The notes under the pieces are model-generated. The model was given only the letters and a program-made list of their open reading frames with translations, was not told the DNA's origin and did not search any database. 34,539 nt of DNA from an uncultured Gilliamella sp. (GTDB lineage: Bacteria > Pseudomonadota > Gammaproteobacteria > Enterobacterales > Orbaceae): the NCBI GenBank assembly GCA_945276085.1, contig CALYPO010000011.1:1-34539 (forward strand). Reading direction: 5' to 3'. A program made the translations under genes and the position numbers. How positions within the stretch are numbered: position 1 is the stretch's first letter; the number at the start of each line of letters is the position of its first letter. This document shows positions 18,906 through 30,162 of the stretch, in pieces.

Positions 18906-20168
18906 ATGAATTTAACTGAATTAAAAAACACTTCTGTTTCCGAGCTTGTAACGCTTGGCGAAAAAACAATGGGTCTTGAAAATCTTGCTCGCCTTAGAAA
19001 ACAAGACATTATTTTTGCTATTTTAAAACAGCATGCCAAAAGTGGTGAAGATATCTTTGGTGACGGTGTGCTTGAAATTTTGCAAGATGGATTTGGCTTT
19101 TTACGTTCTGCTGATAGTTCGTATTTAGCGGGTCCTGATGATATTTATGTTTCACCTAGTCAAATCAGACGATTTAACTTGCGGACGGGTGATACAATTG
19201 CCGGTAAAATAAGACCGCCTAAAGAAGGTGAACGTTATTTTGCTTTATTAAAAGTTAATGAAGTTAATCATGATAAACCTGAAGATGCCCGCAATAAAAT
19301 CCTCTTTGAAAACTTAACTCCGCTTCACCCAAATTCTCGATTACGTATGGAACGAGGTAATGGTTCAACAGAAGATATCACAGCAAGAGTACTTGATTTA
19401 GCATCACCTATCGGTAAAGGTCAACGTGGTTTGATTGTTGCTCCACCGAAAGCAGGTAAAACCATGCTTCTGCAAAATATCGCACAAAGTTTAGCGGTAA
19501 ATCATCCTGAATGTGAGTTAGTTGTCTTGATGATTGATGAACGTCCTGAAGAAGTTACCGAGATGCAACGTTTAGTTAAAGGTGAAGTGGTTGCTTCAAC
19601 TTTTGATGAACCAGCAGCAAGACATGTTCAAGTTGCGGAAATGGTAATTGAACGAGCAAAACGTTTAGTTGAACATAAAAAAGATGTGATTATTCTATTA
19701 GACTCAATTACTCGTTTGGCGCGTGCTTACAATACTGTTATTCCTTCATCGGGCAAAGTATTAACAGGTGGTGTGGATGCAAATGCTTTACATCGCCCTA
19801 AACGCTTTTTTGGTGCAGCACGTAATGTAGAAGAGGGTGGTAGCTTAACCATTATTGCAACAGCATTAATTGATACCGGTTCAAAAATGGACGAAGTTAT
19901 TTACGAGGAGTTTAAAGGTACCGGTAATATGGAAGTACACTTATCTCGTAAGATTGCTGAGCGTCGTGTTTTCCCTGCTATTGATTTTAATCGTTCAGGT
20001 ACACGTAAAGAAGATTTAATGACTTCGCCTGATGAACTACAAAAAATGTGGATTCTACGTAAGATCTTAAACCCAATGGGTGAAATTGATGCGATGGAAT
20101 TTTTAATTGATAAATTAGCGATGACCAAAACCAATGACGAGTTTTTTGAAATGATGAAACGCTCATGA
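18906..20168 (+). CDS. rho: Transcription termination factor Rho
   Basis: A hexameric RNA-dependent ATPase that ends transcription of untranslated RNA. The 420 residues are collinear with E. coli Rho (419) by eye. The N-terminal helical region [20 protein letters not shown] is followed by the cold-shock-like primary RNA-binding domain with [18 protein letters not shown]. Walker A is [13 protein letters not shown], Walker B lies in [16 protein letters not shown], and the Q/R-loop regions [23 protein letters not shown] are intact. Only a weak ribosome-binding site is visible. Confidence 0.98.
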   Translation: MNLTELKNTSVSELVTLGEKTMGLENLARLRKQDIIFAILKQHAKSGEDIFGDGVLEILQDGFGFLRSADSSYLAGPDDIYVSPSQIRRFNLRTGDTIAGKIRPPKEGERYFALLKVNEVNHDKPEDARNKILFENLTPLHPNSRLRMERGNGSTEDITARVLDLASPIGKGQRGLIVAPPKAGKTMLLQNIAQSLAVNHPECELVVLMIDERPEEVTEMQRLVKGEVVASTFDEPAARHVQVAEMVIERAKRLVEHKKDVIILLDSITRLARAYNTVIPSSGKVLTGGVDANALHRPKRFFGAARNVEEGGSLTIIATALIDTGSKMDEVIYEEFKGTGNMEVHLSRKIAERRVFPAIDFNRSGTRKEDLMTSPDELQKMWILRKILNPMGEIDAMEFLIDKLAMTKTNDEFFEMMKRS

Positions 20169-20205
20169 TTTTGGGAATCAATTAGCTTAGTCAAAAATAA
20201 AATAG

Positions 20206-20233
20206 CCGTATTATATCTTGATACGGTTTTTTT
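20206..20233 (+). terminator. Intrinsic terminator after rho
   Basis: CCGTAT (20206-20211) and ATACGG (20221-20226) form a 6-bp stem with a 9-base loop, followed by seven Ts. It starts 38 bases after the rho stop. Confidence 0.87.
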
Positions 20234-20331
20234 ATGGCAAAATATAAGATAATTTATAAAACCCGTTTAAGTTTTAAGTTGTAAAAACCTTATTATCAAG
20301 GTCATGTGAGATTATATAAAGGAGCCAAATC

Positions 20332-21747
20332 ATGTCTAAACAACAAATCGGTGTTATTGGAATGGCAGTAATGGGGCGAAATCTTGCTCTTAATATTGAA
20401 AGCCGTGGATATACTGTCGCGATTTATAATCGCTCTAAAGATAAAACCGAGCAAGTGATGGCTGAACATCCCGATAAACAATTGGTTCCCCATTTTACGA
20501 TTGAAGATTTTGTTGCTTCATTAGAAAAACCGCGCCGTATTCTGATAATGGTACAAGCAGGTAAAGGAACGGATGCCGTAATTGATGAGCTACGCCCCCT
20601 GTTAGATAAAGGCGACATTATTATTGATGGTGGTAACGCCTATTTTGAAGATACCATCCGTCGCAATAAAATGCTTTCAGATGAGGGTTTTAATTTTATT
20701 GGTACTGGTGTTTCTGGTGGTGAGGAAGGAGCACTTAAAGGACCATCTATTATGCCTGGTGGTCAAAAAGAAGCCTATGATTTAGTTGCACCAATATTAG
20801 AGAAAATCGCTGCCAAAGCTGACGGTGAGCCATGTGTTACTTATATTGGACCCGATGGCGCAGGCCATTATGTGAAAATGGCTCACAATGGTATTGAGTA
20901 TGGTGATATGCAGCTAATTGCTGAAAGCTATTCAGTATTAAAACATGTGGTCGGATTAGATAATGAGCAATTATCAAGTGTGTTTACTGACTGGAATAAG
21001 GGCGAGTTAAATAGTTATTTAATTGAAATTACTGCTGATATTTTTAAATATAAGGATGAACAAGGTCAATATCTGATAGATGTGATTTTAGATGCAGCAG
21101 GTAATAAAGGAACCGGTAAATGGACCAGTCAAAGTGCATTAGATTTAGGTGAGCCTTTATCATTGATTACTGAATCAGTATTTGCCCGTTACATTTCGGC
21201 TATTAAAGATCAGCGTGTTGCTGCGGCAAAAGTTTTAAAAGGGCCACAACAAGTGACTTATACTGGTGATAAAAAAGAATTAATTGAGAAGGTTCGCAAA
21301 GCACTTTATATGGGAAAAATTATCTCTTATGCTCAAGGTTTTGCACAACTCAAAGCTGCATCAACTCATTATAATTGGCAGTTAAATTTTGGTGAAATTG
21401 CTAAAATATTTAGAGCAGGATGCATTATTCGTGCACAATTTTTACAAAAAATTACTGATGCTTACGCAGACAATAATGATATAGATAATTTGTTATTAAC
21501 ACCTTATTTTTCTCAAACAGCTCAAGCTTATCAGCAAGCATTACGTGATGTGGTTTGTTTAGCCGTTCAACAAGGTATTGCAGTGCCAACGCTTTCTGCT
21601 GCTATTGCTTATTACGATAGTTATCGTTCGCCTGTTTTACCAGCGAATTTAATTCAAGCACAACGAGATTATTTTGGTGCGCATACCTATAAACGTTTAG
21701 ACAAAGAAGGTGTATTTCACACTGATTGGTTAAATATTGAATCGTAA
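20332..21747 (+). CDS. gnd: 6-phosphogluconate dehydrogenase, decarboxylating
   Basis: Oxidative pentose phosphate step: 6-phosphogluconate plus NADP+ gives ribulose 5-phosphate, CO2 and NADPH. The 471 residues are near the E. coli length (468). The N-terminal Rossmann motif is [15 protein letters not shown], followed by YNRS for the NADP phosphate. Substrate and catalytic motifs are [17 protein letters not shown] and [17 protein letters not shown] (catalytic Lys). The C-terminal tail with [23 protein letters not shown] is complete. AAGGAG precedes the ATG. It lies alone, between the rho terminator and the nrdD leader. Confidence 0.97.
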   Translation: MSKQQIGVIGMAVMGRNLALNIESRGYTVAIYNRSKDKTEQVMAEHPDKQLVPHFTIEDFVASLEKPRRILIMVQAGKGTDAVIDELRPLLDKGDIIIDGGNAYFEDTIRRNKMLSDEGFNFIGTGVSGGEEGALKGPSIMPGGQKEAYDLVAPILEKIAAKADGEPCVTYIGPDGAGHYVKMAHNGIEYGDMQLIAESYSVLKHVVGLDNEQLSSVFTDWNKGELNSYLIEITADIFKYKDEQGQYLIDVILDAAGNKGTGKWTSQSALDLGEPLSLITESVFARYISAIKDQRVAAAKVLKGPQQVTYTGDKKELIEKVRKALYMGKIISYAQGFAQLKAASTHYNWQLNFGEIAKIFRAGCIIRAQFLQKITDAYADNNDIDNLLLTPYFSQTAQAYQQALRDVVCLAVQQGIAVPTLSAAIAYYDSYRSPVLPANLIQAQRDYFGAHTYKRLDKEGVFHTDWLNIES

Positions 21748-21771
21748 TTGGTCGTAATACTGTTACATCTA

Positions 21772-21816
21772 TTTTTTAGTTAGAGTGTAAGTATACCTTC
21801 CGCTCTAACTAAAAAA
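21772..21816. repeat. 14-bp inverted repeat after gnd
   Basis: TTTTTTAGTTAGAG (21772-21785) is perfectly complementary to CTCTAACTAAAAAA (21803-21816), with a 17-base spacer, starting 25 bases past the gnd stop. The T-run comes before the stem and the A-run after it, on both strands, which is the reverse of an intrinsic terminator. It may still fold at the gnd 3' end. Confidence 0.55.
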
Positions 21817-21921
21817 TTCTTTGAATCCGCCCCGCTTTATTAAGCTCATTTCTATTATTAAAAATAAAAACCGTTGCGTGCATTAATCTTAGGCTTGTCA
21901 AGCAATTTTATTTTTTTTAAA

Positions 21922-21952
21922 TTGTAGAAAAACACAATATATGGTGTATAAT
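21922..21952 (+). promoter_or_regulatory. Candidate nrdD promoter
   Basis: A perfect TATAAT (21947-21952) with TTGTAG (21922-21927) at a long 19-base spacing. The two NrdR boxes overlap and follow it. The leader to nrdD is about 170 bases. No FNR-type TTGAT-N4-ATCAA site is evident in the 379-base gap between gnd and nrdD. Confidence 0.45.
21932..21947. promoter_or_regulatory. NrdR box 1 upstream of nrdD
   Basis: ACACAATATATGGTGT matches the NrdR consensus (ACACTATATATAGTGT-like) with intact outer ACAC and GTGT arms. It lies in the spacer of the candidate promoter, so NrdR binding would repress nrdDG when dATP/ATP levels are sensed. Confidence 0.8.
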
Positions 21953-21962
21953 CATAATATAT

Positions 21963-21978
21963 TTACTATATATAGTAT
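21963..21978. promoter_or_regulatory. NrdR box 2 upstream of nrdD
   Basis: TTACTATATATAGTAT has a perfect ACTATATATAGT core. Its start is 31 bp after the start of box 1, the three-helical-turn spacing typical of paired NrdR boxes. Confidence 0.77.
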
Positions 21979-22126
21979 CAGTCAAGCGATGTGAAAATTC
22001 CGGCGTATATCAAATTAAGTCTAATATTCTAATAAAGATTTAAGAAATCCCGATAATTATAATGAGTATTAACATTGATATATGACCCATTAACCGCTAA
22101 TAAACCATGAATATTGAGGAGTATAT

Positions 22127-24262
22127 ATGCCCGTAGTCATCAAACGTGATGGTTGTCAAACCGCATTTAATGAAGGTCGGATTAAAGATGCCATAGTTAA
22201 AGCAGCTGTTGCTGCTAATGTGAATGATCCTGATTATTGTGCTGCTGTTGCTCGCGTTGTGACTAATCAAATGACAGAACGTGAAAGTGTTGATATTAAC
22301 GAAATTCAAAATGCGGTTGAAAATCAGTTAATGTCAGGACCTTATAAAAAACTGGCAAGGACTTATATTGAATATCGACATGATCGTGACCGAGCGCGAG
22401 ACCAACGTAGTCGTTTGACTCAAGATATTCGCGGCTTAATTGAACAGAGTAATGTTGCAATTTTGAATGAAAATGCTAATAAAGATAGTAAAGTTATTCC
22501 AACACAACGCGATTTGTTAGCCGGTATTGTAGCAAGGCATTATGCTAAACAATATTTATTACCAAAAGAAATATCACGCGCTCATGATTGTGGCGAGATT
22601 CATTATCATGATTTAGATTATGCACCATTTTTTCCTATGTTTAACTGTATGTTAATTGATTTAGATGGTATGTTGACCAATGGCTTTAAAATGGGTAACG
22701 CTGAAATTGAGCCACCAAAGTCGATTGCAACAGCGACAGCGGTCACCGCACAAATAATTGCACAAGTTGCGAGCCATATTTATGGTGGTACAACTATTAA
22801 TCGTATCGATGAAGTGCTAGCGAAATTTGTTACCATTAGTTATCAAAAACATAAACAAATCGCTCAAGAGTGGGATATACCTAATCCAGAGGCATATGCA
22901 GAAAGCCGTACTCAAAAAGAGTGTTATGATGCGTTTCAATCTTTAGAGTATGAAGTTAATACTTTACATACTGCTAATGGCCAAACTCCTTTTGTTACTT
23001 TTGGTTTTGGTTTAGGAACAAGTTGGGAATCACGTTTAATTCAAGAATCTATTCTAAAAGTTCGCATTAAGGGTTTAGGTAAAAATCATAAAACAGCAGT
23101 TTTCCCAAAATTGGTGTTTGCCATTAAAGATGGTATTAATCACAAACAAGGTGATATTAATTACGATATTAAAGCGCTAGCGTTAGAGTGCGCAAGTAAG
23201 CGTATGTATCCTGATATCTTGAATTACGATAAAGTGGTTGAAGTCACCGGATCATTTAAAACCCCAATGGGATGTCGAAGCTTTTTAGGTGTTTATGAAG
23301 AAGATGGTGAGCAAATTCACGATGGACGTAATAATCTTGGCGTGATTAGTTTGAATCTGCCGCGTATTGCCATTGAAGCCCAAGGTGATGAATCTCGTTT
23401 CTGGCAGATTTTAGATAAGCGTTTAGAGTTATGTAAAGAAGCCTTAATGACACGTATTGCTCGTCTTGAAGGGGTAAAAGCTCGCGTCGCGCCTATTTTA
23501 TATATGGAAGGGGCTTGTGGTGTGAGATTAAAAGAAGATGATAGTGTTTGTGAAATATTCAAAAATGGTCGAGCTTCGATTTCTTTAGGCTATATTGGTA
23601 TTCACGAAACATTAAATGCACTTTATGGAAATAAAACGCATCCATTTGATAATGATACATTACGCGAAAAAGGCGTAGCTATTGTTCAACGTTTACGACA
23701 AGCTGTGGAACAGTGGAAAGCTGAAACGGGTTATGGATTTAGTTTGTATAGTACGCCAAGCGAAAACCTGTGTGATCGTTTTTGTCGACTTGATACGGCT
23801 GAATTTGGTGTTATTCCAGGGGTAACAGACAAAGGTTATTATACAAATAGTTTTCATTTAGATGTAGAGAAGAAAGTTAATCCATACGAAAAAATAGAAT
23901 TTGAAAAGCCTTATCCTGAAGTAGCTAATGGCGGATTCATTTGTTATGGTGAATATCCTAACATGATTAATAATGTTAAAGCATTAGAGGATGTCTGGGA
24001 TTATAGTTATAGTCGAGTTCCTTACTATGGGACTAACACCCCGATTGATGAGTGCTATGAGTGTGGTTATACCGGTGAATTTTCGTGTACAAGTAAAGGT
24101 TTTGTTTGTCCTAGTTGTGGTAATCATGATTCGTCAAAAGTCTCTGTTACTCGCCGAGTTTGTGGCTATTTAGGTAGTCCTGATGCCCGTCCATTTAATG
24201 CCGGTAAACAAGAGGAAGTAAAACGACGAGTTAAACATTTGAACAATGGTCAAATTGGATAA
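22127..24262 (+). CDS. nrdD: Anaerobic (class III) ribonucleoside-triphosphate reductase, glycyl-radical subunit
   Basis: Makes dNTPs from NTPs without oxygen, using formate as reductant. The 711 residues match the E. coli length (712). An N-terminal ATP-cone (about 3-90) provides allosteric control. Active-site cysteines lie in FPMFNCMLIDLDG and TPMGCRSFLG. Four zinc-binding cysteines are in CYECGYTGEFSC and FVCPSCGNHD. The glycyl radical is Gly680 in RRVCGYLGS. GAGGAG precedes the ATG. nrdG follows after 16 bases. Paired NrdR boxes upstream suggest repression by NrdR. Confidence 0.98.
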   Translation: MPVVIKRDGCQTAFNEGRIKDAIVKAAVAANVNDPDYCAAVARVVTNQMTERESVDINEIQNAVENQLMSGPYKKLARTYIEYRHDRDRARDQRSRLTQDIRGLIEQSNVAILNENANKDSKVIPTQRDLLAGIVARHYAKQYLLPKEISRAHDCGEIHYHDLDYAPFFPMFNCMLIDLDGMLTNGFKMGNAEIEPPKSIATATAVTAQIIAQVASHIYGGTTINRIDEVLAKFVTISYQKHKQIAQEWDIPNPEAYAESRTQKECYDAFQSLEYEVNTLHTANGQTPFVTFGFGLGTSWESRLIQESILKVRIKGLGKNHKTAVFPKLVFAIKDGINHKQGDINYDIKALALECASKRMYPDILNYDKVVEVTGSFKTPMGCRSFLGVYEEDGEQIHDGRNNLGVISLNLPRIAIEAQGDESRFWQILDKRLELCKEALMTRIARLEGVKARVAPILYMEGACGVRLKEDDSVCEIFKNGRASISLGYIGIHETLNALYGNKTHPFDNDTLREKGVAIVQRLRQAVEQWKAETGYGFSLYSTPSENLCDRFCRLDTAEFGVIPGVTDKGYYTNSFHLDVEKKVNPYEKIEFEKPYPEVANGGFICYGEYPNMINNVKALEDVWDYSYSRVPYYGTNTPIDECYECGYTGEFSCTSKGFVCPSCGNHDSSKVSVTRRVCGYLGSPDARPFNAGKQEEVKRRVKHLNNGQIG

Positions 24263-24278
24263 TGTTAATTAAATAGTT

Positions 24279-24746
24279 ATGAATTATCATCGTTATTATC
24301 CTGTAGATGTTGTAAATGGTGAAGGCACGCGTTGCGTGCTGTTTGTCGCAGGTTGTGTACATCAGTGTCCTGGTTGTTATAACAAAAGTACATGGGGAAT
24401 CAATTCAGGCGTACCTTTTACACAATCGCTTGAAGATCAAATTATCAAAGATCTGCAAGACACAGAGATTAAACGCCAAGGATTATCGCTTTCTGGCGGT
24501 GATCCTTTGCATCCACAAAATGTTCCAGCTATATTAAAATTAGTTCAACGGGTTAAATCAGAATGTATAAACAAAGATATTTGGCTTTGGACAGGGTATA
24601 AACTTGATGAATTAACCGCCGAACAACAAGTAGTAGTGCCTTATATTGATGTATTGATTGATGGTAAATTTATTCAAGAACTTGCTGATCCTCGGCTGTT
24701 ATGGCGAGGAAGCAGCAATCAAATCATACATCGATTTAAACAATAA
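24279..24746 (+). CDS. nrdG: Anaerobic ribonucleotide reductase activating enzyme (radical SAM)
   Basis: Generates the glycyl radical on NrdD using S-adenosylmethionine and a [4Fe-4S] cluster. The 155 residues (E. coli 154) include the cluster motif CVHQCPGC near residue 26 (CxxxCxxC), LSGGDPL for SAM binding and LWTGY. It sits just behind nrdD in an operon. No good ribosome-binding site is visible, so translational coupling is likely. It converges on can with a 12-base gap and no evident terminator. Confidence 0.96.
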   Translation: MNYHRYYPVDVVNGEGTRCVLFVAGCVHQCPGCYNKSTWGINSGVPFTQSLEDQIIKDLQDTEIKRQGLSLSGGDPLHPQNVPAILKLVQRVKSECINKDIWLWTGYKLDELTAEQQVVVPYIDVLIDGKFIQELADPRLLWRGSSNQIIHRFKQ

Positions 24747-24758
24747 AATTATTTGCCA

Positions 24759-25418
24759 TTATTGCGATTTGTGTAAGTTTAAAAGATAAGAAATCGCTTC
24801 ACGATAATTAATTTCTAGATTTTCACTGCTAGACGAGGTGATGTGTAAGTCAGTAATTTTACCATTATCAATACCATAAACCCATCCGTGCAAATTAACT
24901 TTTTGACCGCGCTGCCATGCCGATTGAATAATGGTTGAGTGACCTAAATTATAAACTTGCTCAATGACGTTGAGTTCACATAAAATATCTAGGCGAATAT
25001 GCGCTGGAAATTCACCAATAAGTGAGCTATATCGAAACCATAAATCTCGAATATGTAGAAGCCAATTGTTAATTAAACCTAAATCTGGGTTTTCAACAGC
25101 TGAGCGTATTCCACCACATCCTAAATGGCCACAGACAATAATATCTTCAATTTTAAGTACATCAACGGCATATTGGACGACAGATAAACAATTGAGATCG
25201 GTATGAATGACTAAATTACCTACATTTCGATGGACAAATAATTCACCAGGTTGCAATTTAATCAGTTTTTCGGCAGGAACCCGGCTATCAGAACAGCCGA
25301 TCCATAAAAATTTAGGATTTTGGGCAATTGCTAGTTGTTTAAAAAATTCGGGATCTTCTTGCTCAATTTTTTCTGACCACTCGTGATTAAAACGAATTAA
25401 ATCGTTTACATTTACCAT
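24759..25418 (-). CDS. can: Beta-class carbonic anhydrase
   Basis: Interconverts CO2 and bicarbonate in the cytoplasm, supplying bicarbonate for biosynthesis in low-CO2 conditions. The 219 residues match E. coli Can (220). Zinc ligands are Cys42 and Asp44 in [12 protein letters not shown], and the His and second Cys in VCGHLGCGG. The stretch [15 protein letters not shown] is typical of Can rather than CynT. AAAGGA precedes the ATG. cbrA lies 67 bases upstream on the same strand and may share the transcript. Confidence 0.96.
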   Translation of the reverse strand: MVNVNDLIRFNHEWSEKIEQEDPEFFKQLAIAQNPKFLWIGCSDSRVPAEKLIKLQPGELFVHRNVGNLVIHTDLNCLSVVQYAVDVLKIEDIIVCGHLGCGGIRSAVENPDLGLINNWLLHIRDLWFRYSSLIGEFPAHIRLDILCELNVIEQVYNLGHSTIIQSAWQRGQKVNLHGWVYGIDNGKITDLHITSSSSENLEINYREAISYLLNLHKSQ

Positions 25419-25485
25419 TCATCTATTCCTTTAATATTTCATTATTATAAGATTGTATTATTTTTGAAAATAAACTTTATATTAT

Positions 25486-26544
25486 TTAATTGGTTTCAAT
25501 GTGTTGGATTTTACTTTTCATTATTAATTTTCGCCACATTGGTGTGGTTAAAATTTTGGCCTTGATAATTTTGCTGTATAATTTTAGACGTAATAGTAGT
25601 GTTTTTTGGTAATACAGTTTATTGGGTTTTGCTTGGCCGCTATTTAATATTTTACTTAGAATCTCAGCGCTATCGAGTGCATAGCTAATGCCTTCCAAAG
25701 AACTTGCACTAATAAAACCAGCCGCTTCACCGATTAAAAATATGTTCTCATTGCCCGTGTAAAAATCACGTAAACGATTTGGATAGATAACGAGGCATTT
25801 TTCAGTTTTGACTAAATCACTAAAAATAAAACCTTGTTGCGTTAATTTTTGTTTTAATTTTTCGAAATGTTGATTTGCTTCTTTTTTCGCAAAGGCTCCA
25901 CCTAAAATAAAGTAACCATCTTTAGACATACTCCATGCATAACAGTTAGTTAAATTGTTGTCAAAAATGCAAGAGTAAAAAGGTGTAGTATGTTTTTCGG
26001 CAAACCATTGCTGAATAGCGACATATTGTCTGATGGAGTGTTTAGGGTAACGCATTCGCCTTACAATGGAATTAGCCCCATCAGCACCTACGACATATTG
26101 AGCAGTGAATTTTTGTTCTCTATTATTTTCATCAATATAAGTGACTTGGTATCCATCAATGATTCTTCTTACTTCTTTGCATAACGTATTATGTAAAACA
26201 GTAACGGTTTCGGGAATGAGTGACTTTAGCCATAGATCAAACTTATGTCGATCAAAGCTGATATAACTGCGTTGATAATTACGAACTAGTTGAGTTTGCA
26301 AATCGATGGTTTTAACGCTAAATATTTGTGGATCGGTTAAAATGTCAGCAGGTATGTTTAATTTTTGTCTGACAAAAGATTTTTGCGCATCATTTGCCAG
26401 TAATCCACCACATGGTTTATGAAAGCCATCATGACCTGTTTGGTTTTTTTTGTCTAGTGCAATAATTTTAAATGAAGGACTAAGTAATCGTGCCAACGTA
26501 CTACCGGCAGGCCCTAGACCAATAATTGCAATATCGTAATCCAT
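25486..26544 (-). CDS. cbrA: FAD-dependent oxidoreductase, CbrA-like
   Basis: A flavoprotein of the geranylgeranyl-reductase/FAD_binding_3 type. The 352 residues are very close, from memory, to E. coli CbrA (354), a CreB-regulated protein of uncertain reaction linked to colicin M tolerance. Motifs are the Rossmann GLGPAGSTLARLL (9-21), KPCGGLLANDAQKSF, VGADGANSIVRR and the second FAD motif FLIGEAAGFISASSLEGISYAL. No membrane segment is evident. It lies 67 bases before can and 171 bases after yjiA. The substrate is unknown; polyprenyl lipid reduction is a possibility suggested by the family. Confidence 0.82.
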   Translation of the reverse strand: MDYDIAIIGLGPAGSTLARLLSPSFKIIALDKKNQTGHDGFHKPCGGLLANDAQKSFVRQKLNIPADILTDPQIFSVKTIDLQTQLVRNYQRSYISFDRHKFDLWLKSLIPETVTVLHNTLCKEVRRIIDGYQVTYIDENNREQKFTAQYVVGADGANSIVRRMRYPKHSIRQYVAIQQWFAEKHTTPFYSCIFDNNLTNCYAWSMSKDGYFILGGAFAKKEANQHFEKLKQKLTQQGFIFSDLVKTEKCLVIYPNRLRDFYTGNENIFLIGEAAGFISASSLEGISYALDSAEILSKILNSGQAKPNKLYYQKTLLLRLKLYSKIIKAKILTTPMWRKLIMKSKIQHIETN

Positions 26545-26666
26545 AAAATTATGTTATTTGCCCTATCAATTTTTGACTAATGTTATATTATCACATTTAA
26601 AGTGAAATGTGGCTAATCAAGGACGAGAATAGGGTAAGTTAGGTATCGTTGACATAGTATTTATTA

Positions 26667-26696
26667 AGCTATATGGATATATAATCCCATATAGCT
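26667..26696 (-). terminator. Hairpin after yjiA
   Basis: A perfect 10-bp stem: AGCTATATGG (26667-26676) and its complement (26687-26696) around a 10-base loop, about 20 bases past the yjiA stop. The downstream minus-strand sequence TTAATAAAT has no strong T-run, so this is a weak terminator candidate separating yjiXA from cbrA. Confidence 0.5.
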
Positions 26697-26715
26697 AAGT
26701 TAAAATTGGCTATTT

Positions 26716-27765
26716 TTAACTGGCAACGGTTGTCAAAAAAGCTTGATTTAATTCTTCAAAGGGTAAAGTTCGGCTAATTATGACTAAACGTGATAGTTTT
26801 TCTGCAGAATCTTGCCAGGGTGAACCATAATCAAAGCCAACGACTTTGTGGACACCTTGAACAATTAAGCGTTGTGGATTATTTTTGATAGCAAGTACAC
26901 CTTTGTATCGTAGCATGTCATTGCCGTATTGCTCGACTAAATTTTCCATAAAAGAGCCAATTTTTTTGATATCAAGCTCACCTGCTTCAAAAAGATAAGA
27001 GCAAATATCATCATTCCATGATTGAGTTTGCTTTTGTCGAGGCAGAACAGTGAAATCGGCCATAAATTTTTTGGCGGGATTAATGACAAAATAGCCTTTA
27101 TGAATACTTAGATCATCCGTTAGATCAAAAGCATGTATATCAATCCACTGCGATTTAGGAATTTGCCCGTTTACGGCTTCAATGATTGTGGCTTTATGGT
27201 TGATGTTGTTAATTCGATTAATCACTTTTAATTTTTCTGAATTACTAATGCAGTCAGTTTTAGTCACAATAATGCGATCTGCAAACCCAATTTGTGAAAG
27301 CGTGACGCGATGCTCATCAAGATGCTGTAAAATATGCTGGGCATCGACTAAAGTAATAATTGCATCAAGTTGAAAGCTTTGACGAATCAAATCATCAATA
27401 AAAAATAGTTGAATAATTGGTGCAGGATCGGCAAGTCCAGTTGTTTCAATTATTAATCGATCAAATAATAACTCTCCTGCTATGCGCTGATCGTGTAATT
27501 GGTATAAGGCATCGGTTAGCTCTCCTTGTACGGTACAGCAGATGCATCCATTAGTCATTTCAACAATTTTAATGTCGGTTGTTACATTTAGCAGATGGCT
27601 ATCAACGTTTATCGGGCCAAACTCATTTTCGATAATAATTATTTTTTCGTTAGGATTCTGTGCTAACAAATGATTAATTAATGTAGTTTTACCTGAACCT
27701 AAAAATCCAGTTAATAAAGTGACAGGTATTGTGGGGGAGCTGGTTTGTATTGTCATTTCTTCCAT
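26716..27765 (-). CDS. yjiA: COG0523 (CobW/YjiA) GTPase, metal-handling
   Basis: A P-loop GTPase of the family that moves metals into proteins. The 349 residues include Walker A GFLGSGKTT (20-28), the metal motif NGCICC with Cys74, Cys76 and Cys77, ETTGLADPAPI, and TKTD for guanine recognition. The C-terminal CobW_C part includes MLRYKGVLAI and QGVHKVVGFDYGSPW, matching YjiA from memory. It lies 17 bases after yjiX, as in E. coli. The start could also be the ATG at 27756. Its client protein and metal are not known. Confidence 0.9.
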   Translation of the reverse strand: MEEMTIQTSSPTIPVTLLTGFLGSGKTTLINHLLAQNPNEKIIIIENEFGPINVDSHLLNVTTDIKIVEMTNGCICCTVQGELTDALYQLHDQRIAGELLFDRLIIETTGLADPAPIIQLFFIDDLIRQSFQLDAIITLVDAQHILQHLDEHRVTLSQIGFADRIIVTKTDCISNSEKLKVINRINNINHKATIIEAVNGQIPKSQWIDIHAFDLTDDLSIHKGYFVINPAKKFMADFTVLPRQKQTQSWNDDICSYLFEAGELDIKKIGSFMENLVEQYGNDMLRYKGVLAIKNNPQRLIVQGVHKVVGFDYGSPWQDSAEKLSRLVIISRTLPFEELNQAFLTTVAS

Positions 27766-27782
27766 TCTTTACTATTTAGCAA

Positions 27783-27980
27783 CTAGCAACATTTGAATCC
27801 GCCTTTACCACCGTAACGTGCATCTTGCCGTTCTTTAAAAAACTCTTCATAAGTCATAGGCGTTTGTTCTGGGTGGGTAAGTTTCATATGTTGAACATAA
27901 GTATCATAATCTGGAATACCGACCATAAGTTTAGCTGCTTGGCCTAGATATTTTCCTGCTTTGGCGATTGAATCAAACAT
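27783..27980 (-). CDS. yjiX: YbdD/YjiX family small protein
   Basis: The 65-residue protein matches E. coli YjiX (67) closely from memory: [20 protein letters not shown], then [17 protein letters not shown] and a C-terminal Cys-Cys. The function is unknown. In E. coli it sits between the pyruvate transporter btsT and yjiA, and the YbdD paralogue follows cstA. Here no transporter gene precedes it; the divergent murA does. AAGAGA precedes the ATG. The two terminal cysteines could bind metal with YjiA, which is a guess. Confidence 0.92.
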   Translation of the reverse strand: MFDSIAKAGKYLGQAAKLMVGIPDYDTYVQHMKLTHPEQTPMTYEEFFKERQDARYGGKGGFKCC

Positions 27981-29525
<1,545 letters not shown>

Positions 29526-29579
29526 TTTTTAACTTAAAATACTTGTAAATACAACGTAAGGTGATAAAGGAGTGTAATC

Positions 29580-30155
29580 GTGACAAAACAAGCTTTGGTC
29601 TGTTTATCAAATGGTTGTGAAGAAACAGAAGCTGTAACAACAATTGACCTTTTAACCCGAGCGGGTATTAATGTTGCCACCGCAAGTATTTCGCAGGATA
29701 GAGAAGTGCATTGCTCAAGAGGGGTGACTATTTTAGCTCAAAAAACTTGGCTTGAAGTTAAAGAACTTAATTTTGATGTTGTTATTTTACCTGGTGGATT
29801 AAAAGGCGCAGAAAATTTTCGTGATTGTCCTGCGCTTATTGAAAAACTACAGCAAACCCATCAAGCTGGAAATATCGTTGCTGCAATCTGTGCTTCACCA
29901 GCAATGGTTTTACAGCATCATCATTTATTTCCTAACGCTTATATGACTGGGTACCCAACAACGAAAGATGCCTTTCAACTTTGGAAAGATGAAAGAGTTT
30001 ATTTTGATCAAAAAAATAACGTGATTACCAGTCAAGGTCCTGCCACATCGATTGATTTTGCGCTAAAAATTATTGATGTTTTACTCGGTCGTAAAAAAGC
30101 CGCTGAAGTTGCACAGCAACTTGTTCTACCATCAGGTATTGAATGCTATCAATAG
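29580..30155 (+). CDS. yajL: DJ-1/PfpI family protein YajL
   Basis: A cytoplasmic protein linked to protection from oxidative and carbonyl stress (chaperone or deglycase activity has been proposed). The 191 residues contain the nucleophile Cys104 in AAICASPAMVL, an elbow typical of the family, and the supporting Glu residues in NGCEETEAVT. PGGLKGAENFRD matches E. coli YajL from memory. It starts at GTG with AAAGGAG upstream. fieF follows 7 bases after its stop, so the two are cotranscribed. Confidence 0.92.
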   Translation: MTKQALVCLSNGCEETEAVTTIDLLTRAGINVATASISQDREVHCSRGVTILAQKTWLEVKELNFDVVILPGGLKGAENFRDCPALIEKLQQTHQAGNIVAAICASPAMVLQHHHLFPNAYMTGYPTTKDAFQLWKDERVYFDQKNNVITSQGPATSIDFALKIIDVLLGRKKAAEVAQQLVLPSGIECYQ

Positions 30156-30162
30156 GTATCAA

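Noticed and set aside
26592-26611. CACATTT-N6-AAATGTG palindrome upstream of cbrA as a CreB site
   Set aside because: CreB sites are direct repeats (TTCAC-N6-TTCAC). On the minus strand only one TTCAC half is present, opposite TGTGA. The palindrome is real but I cannot name its protein.
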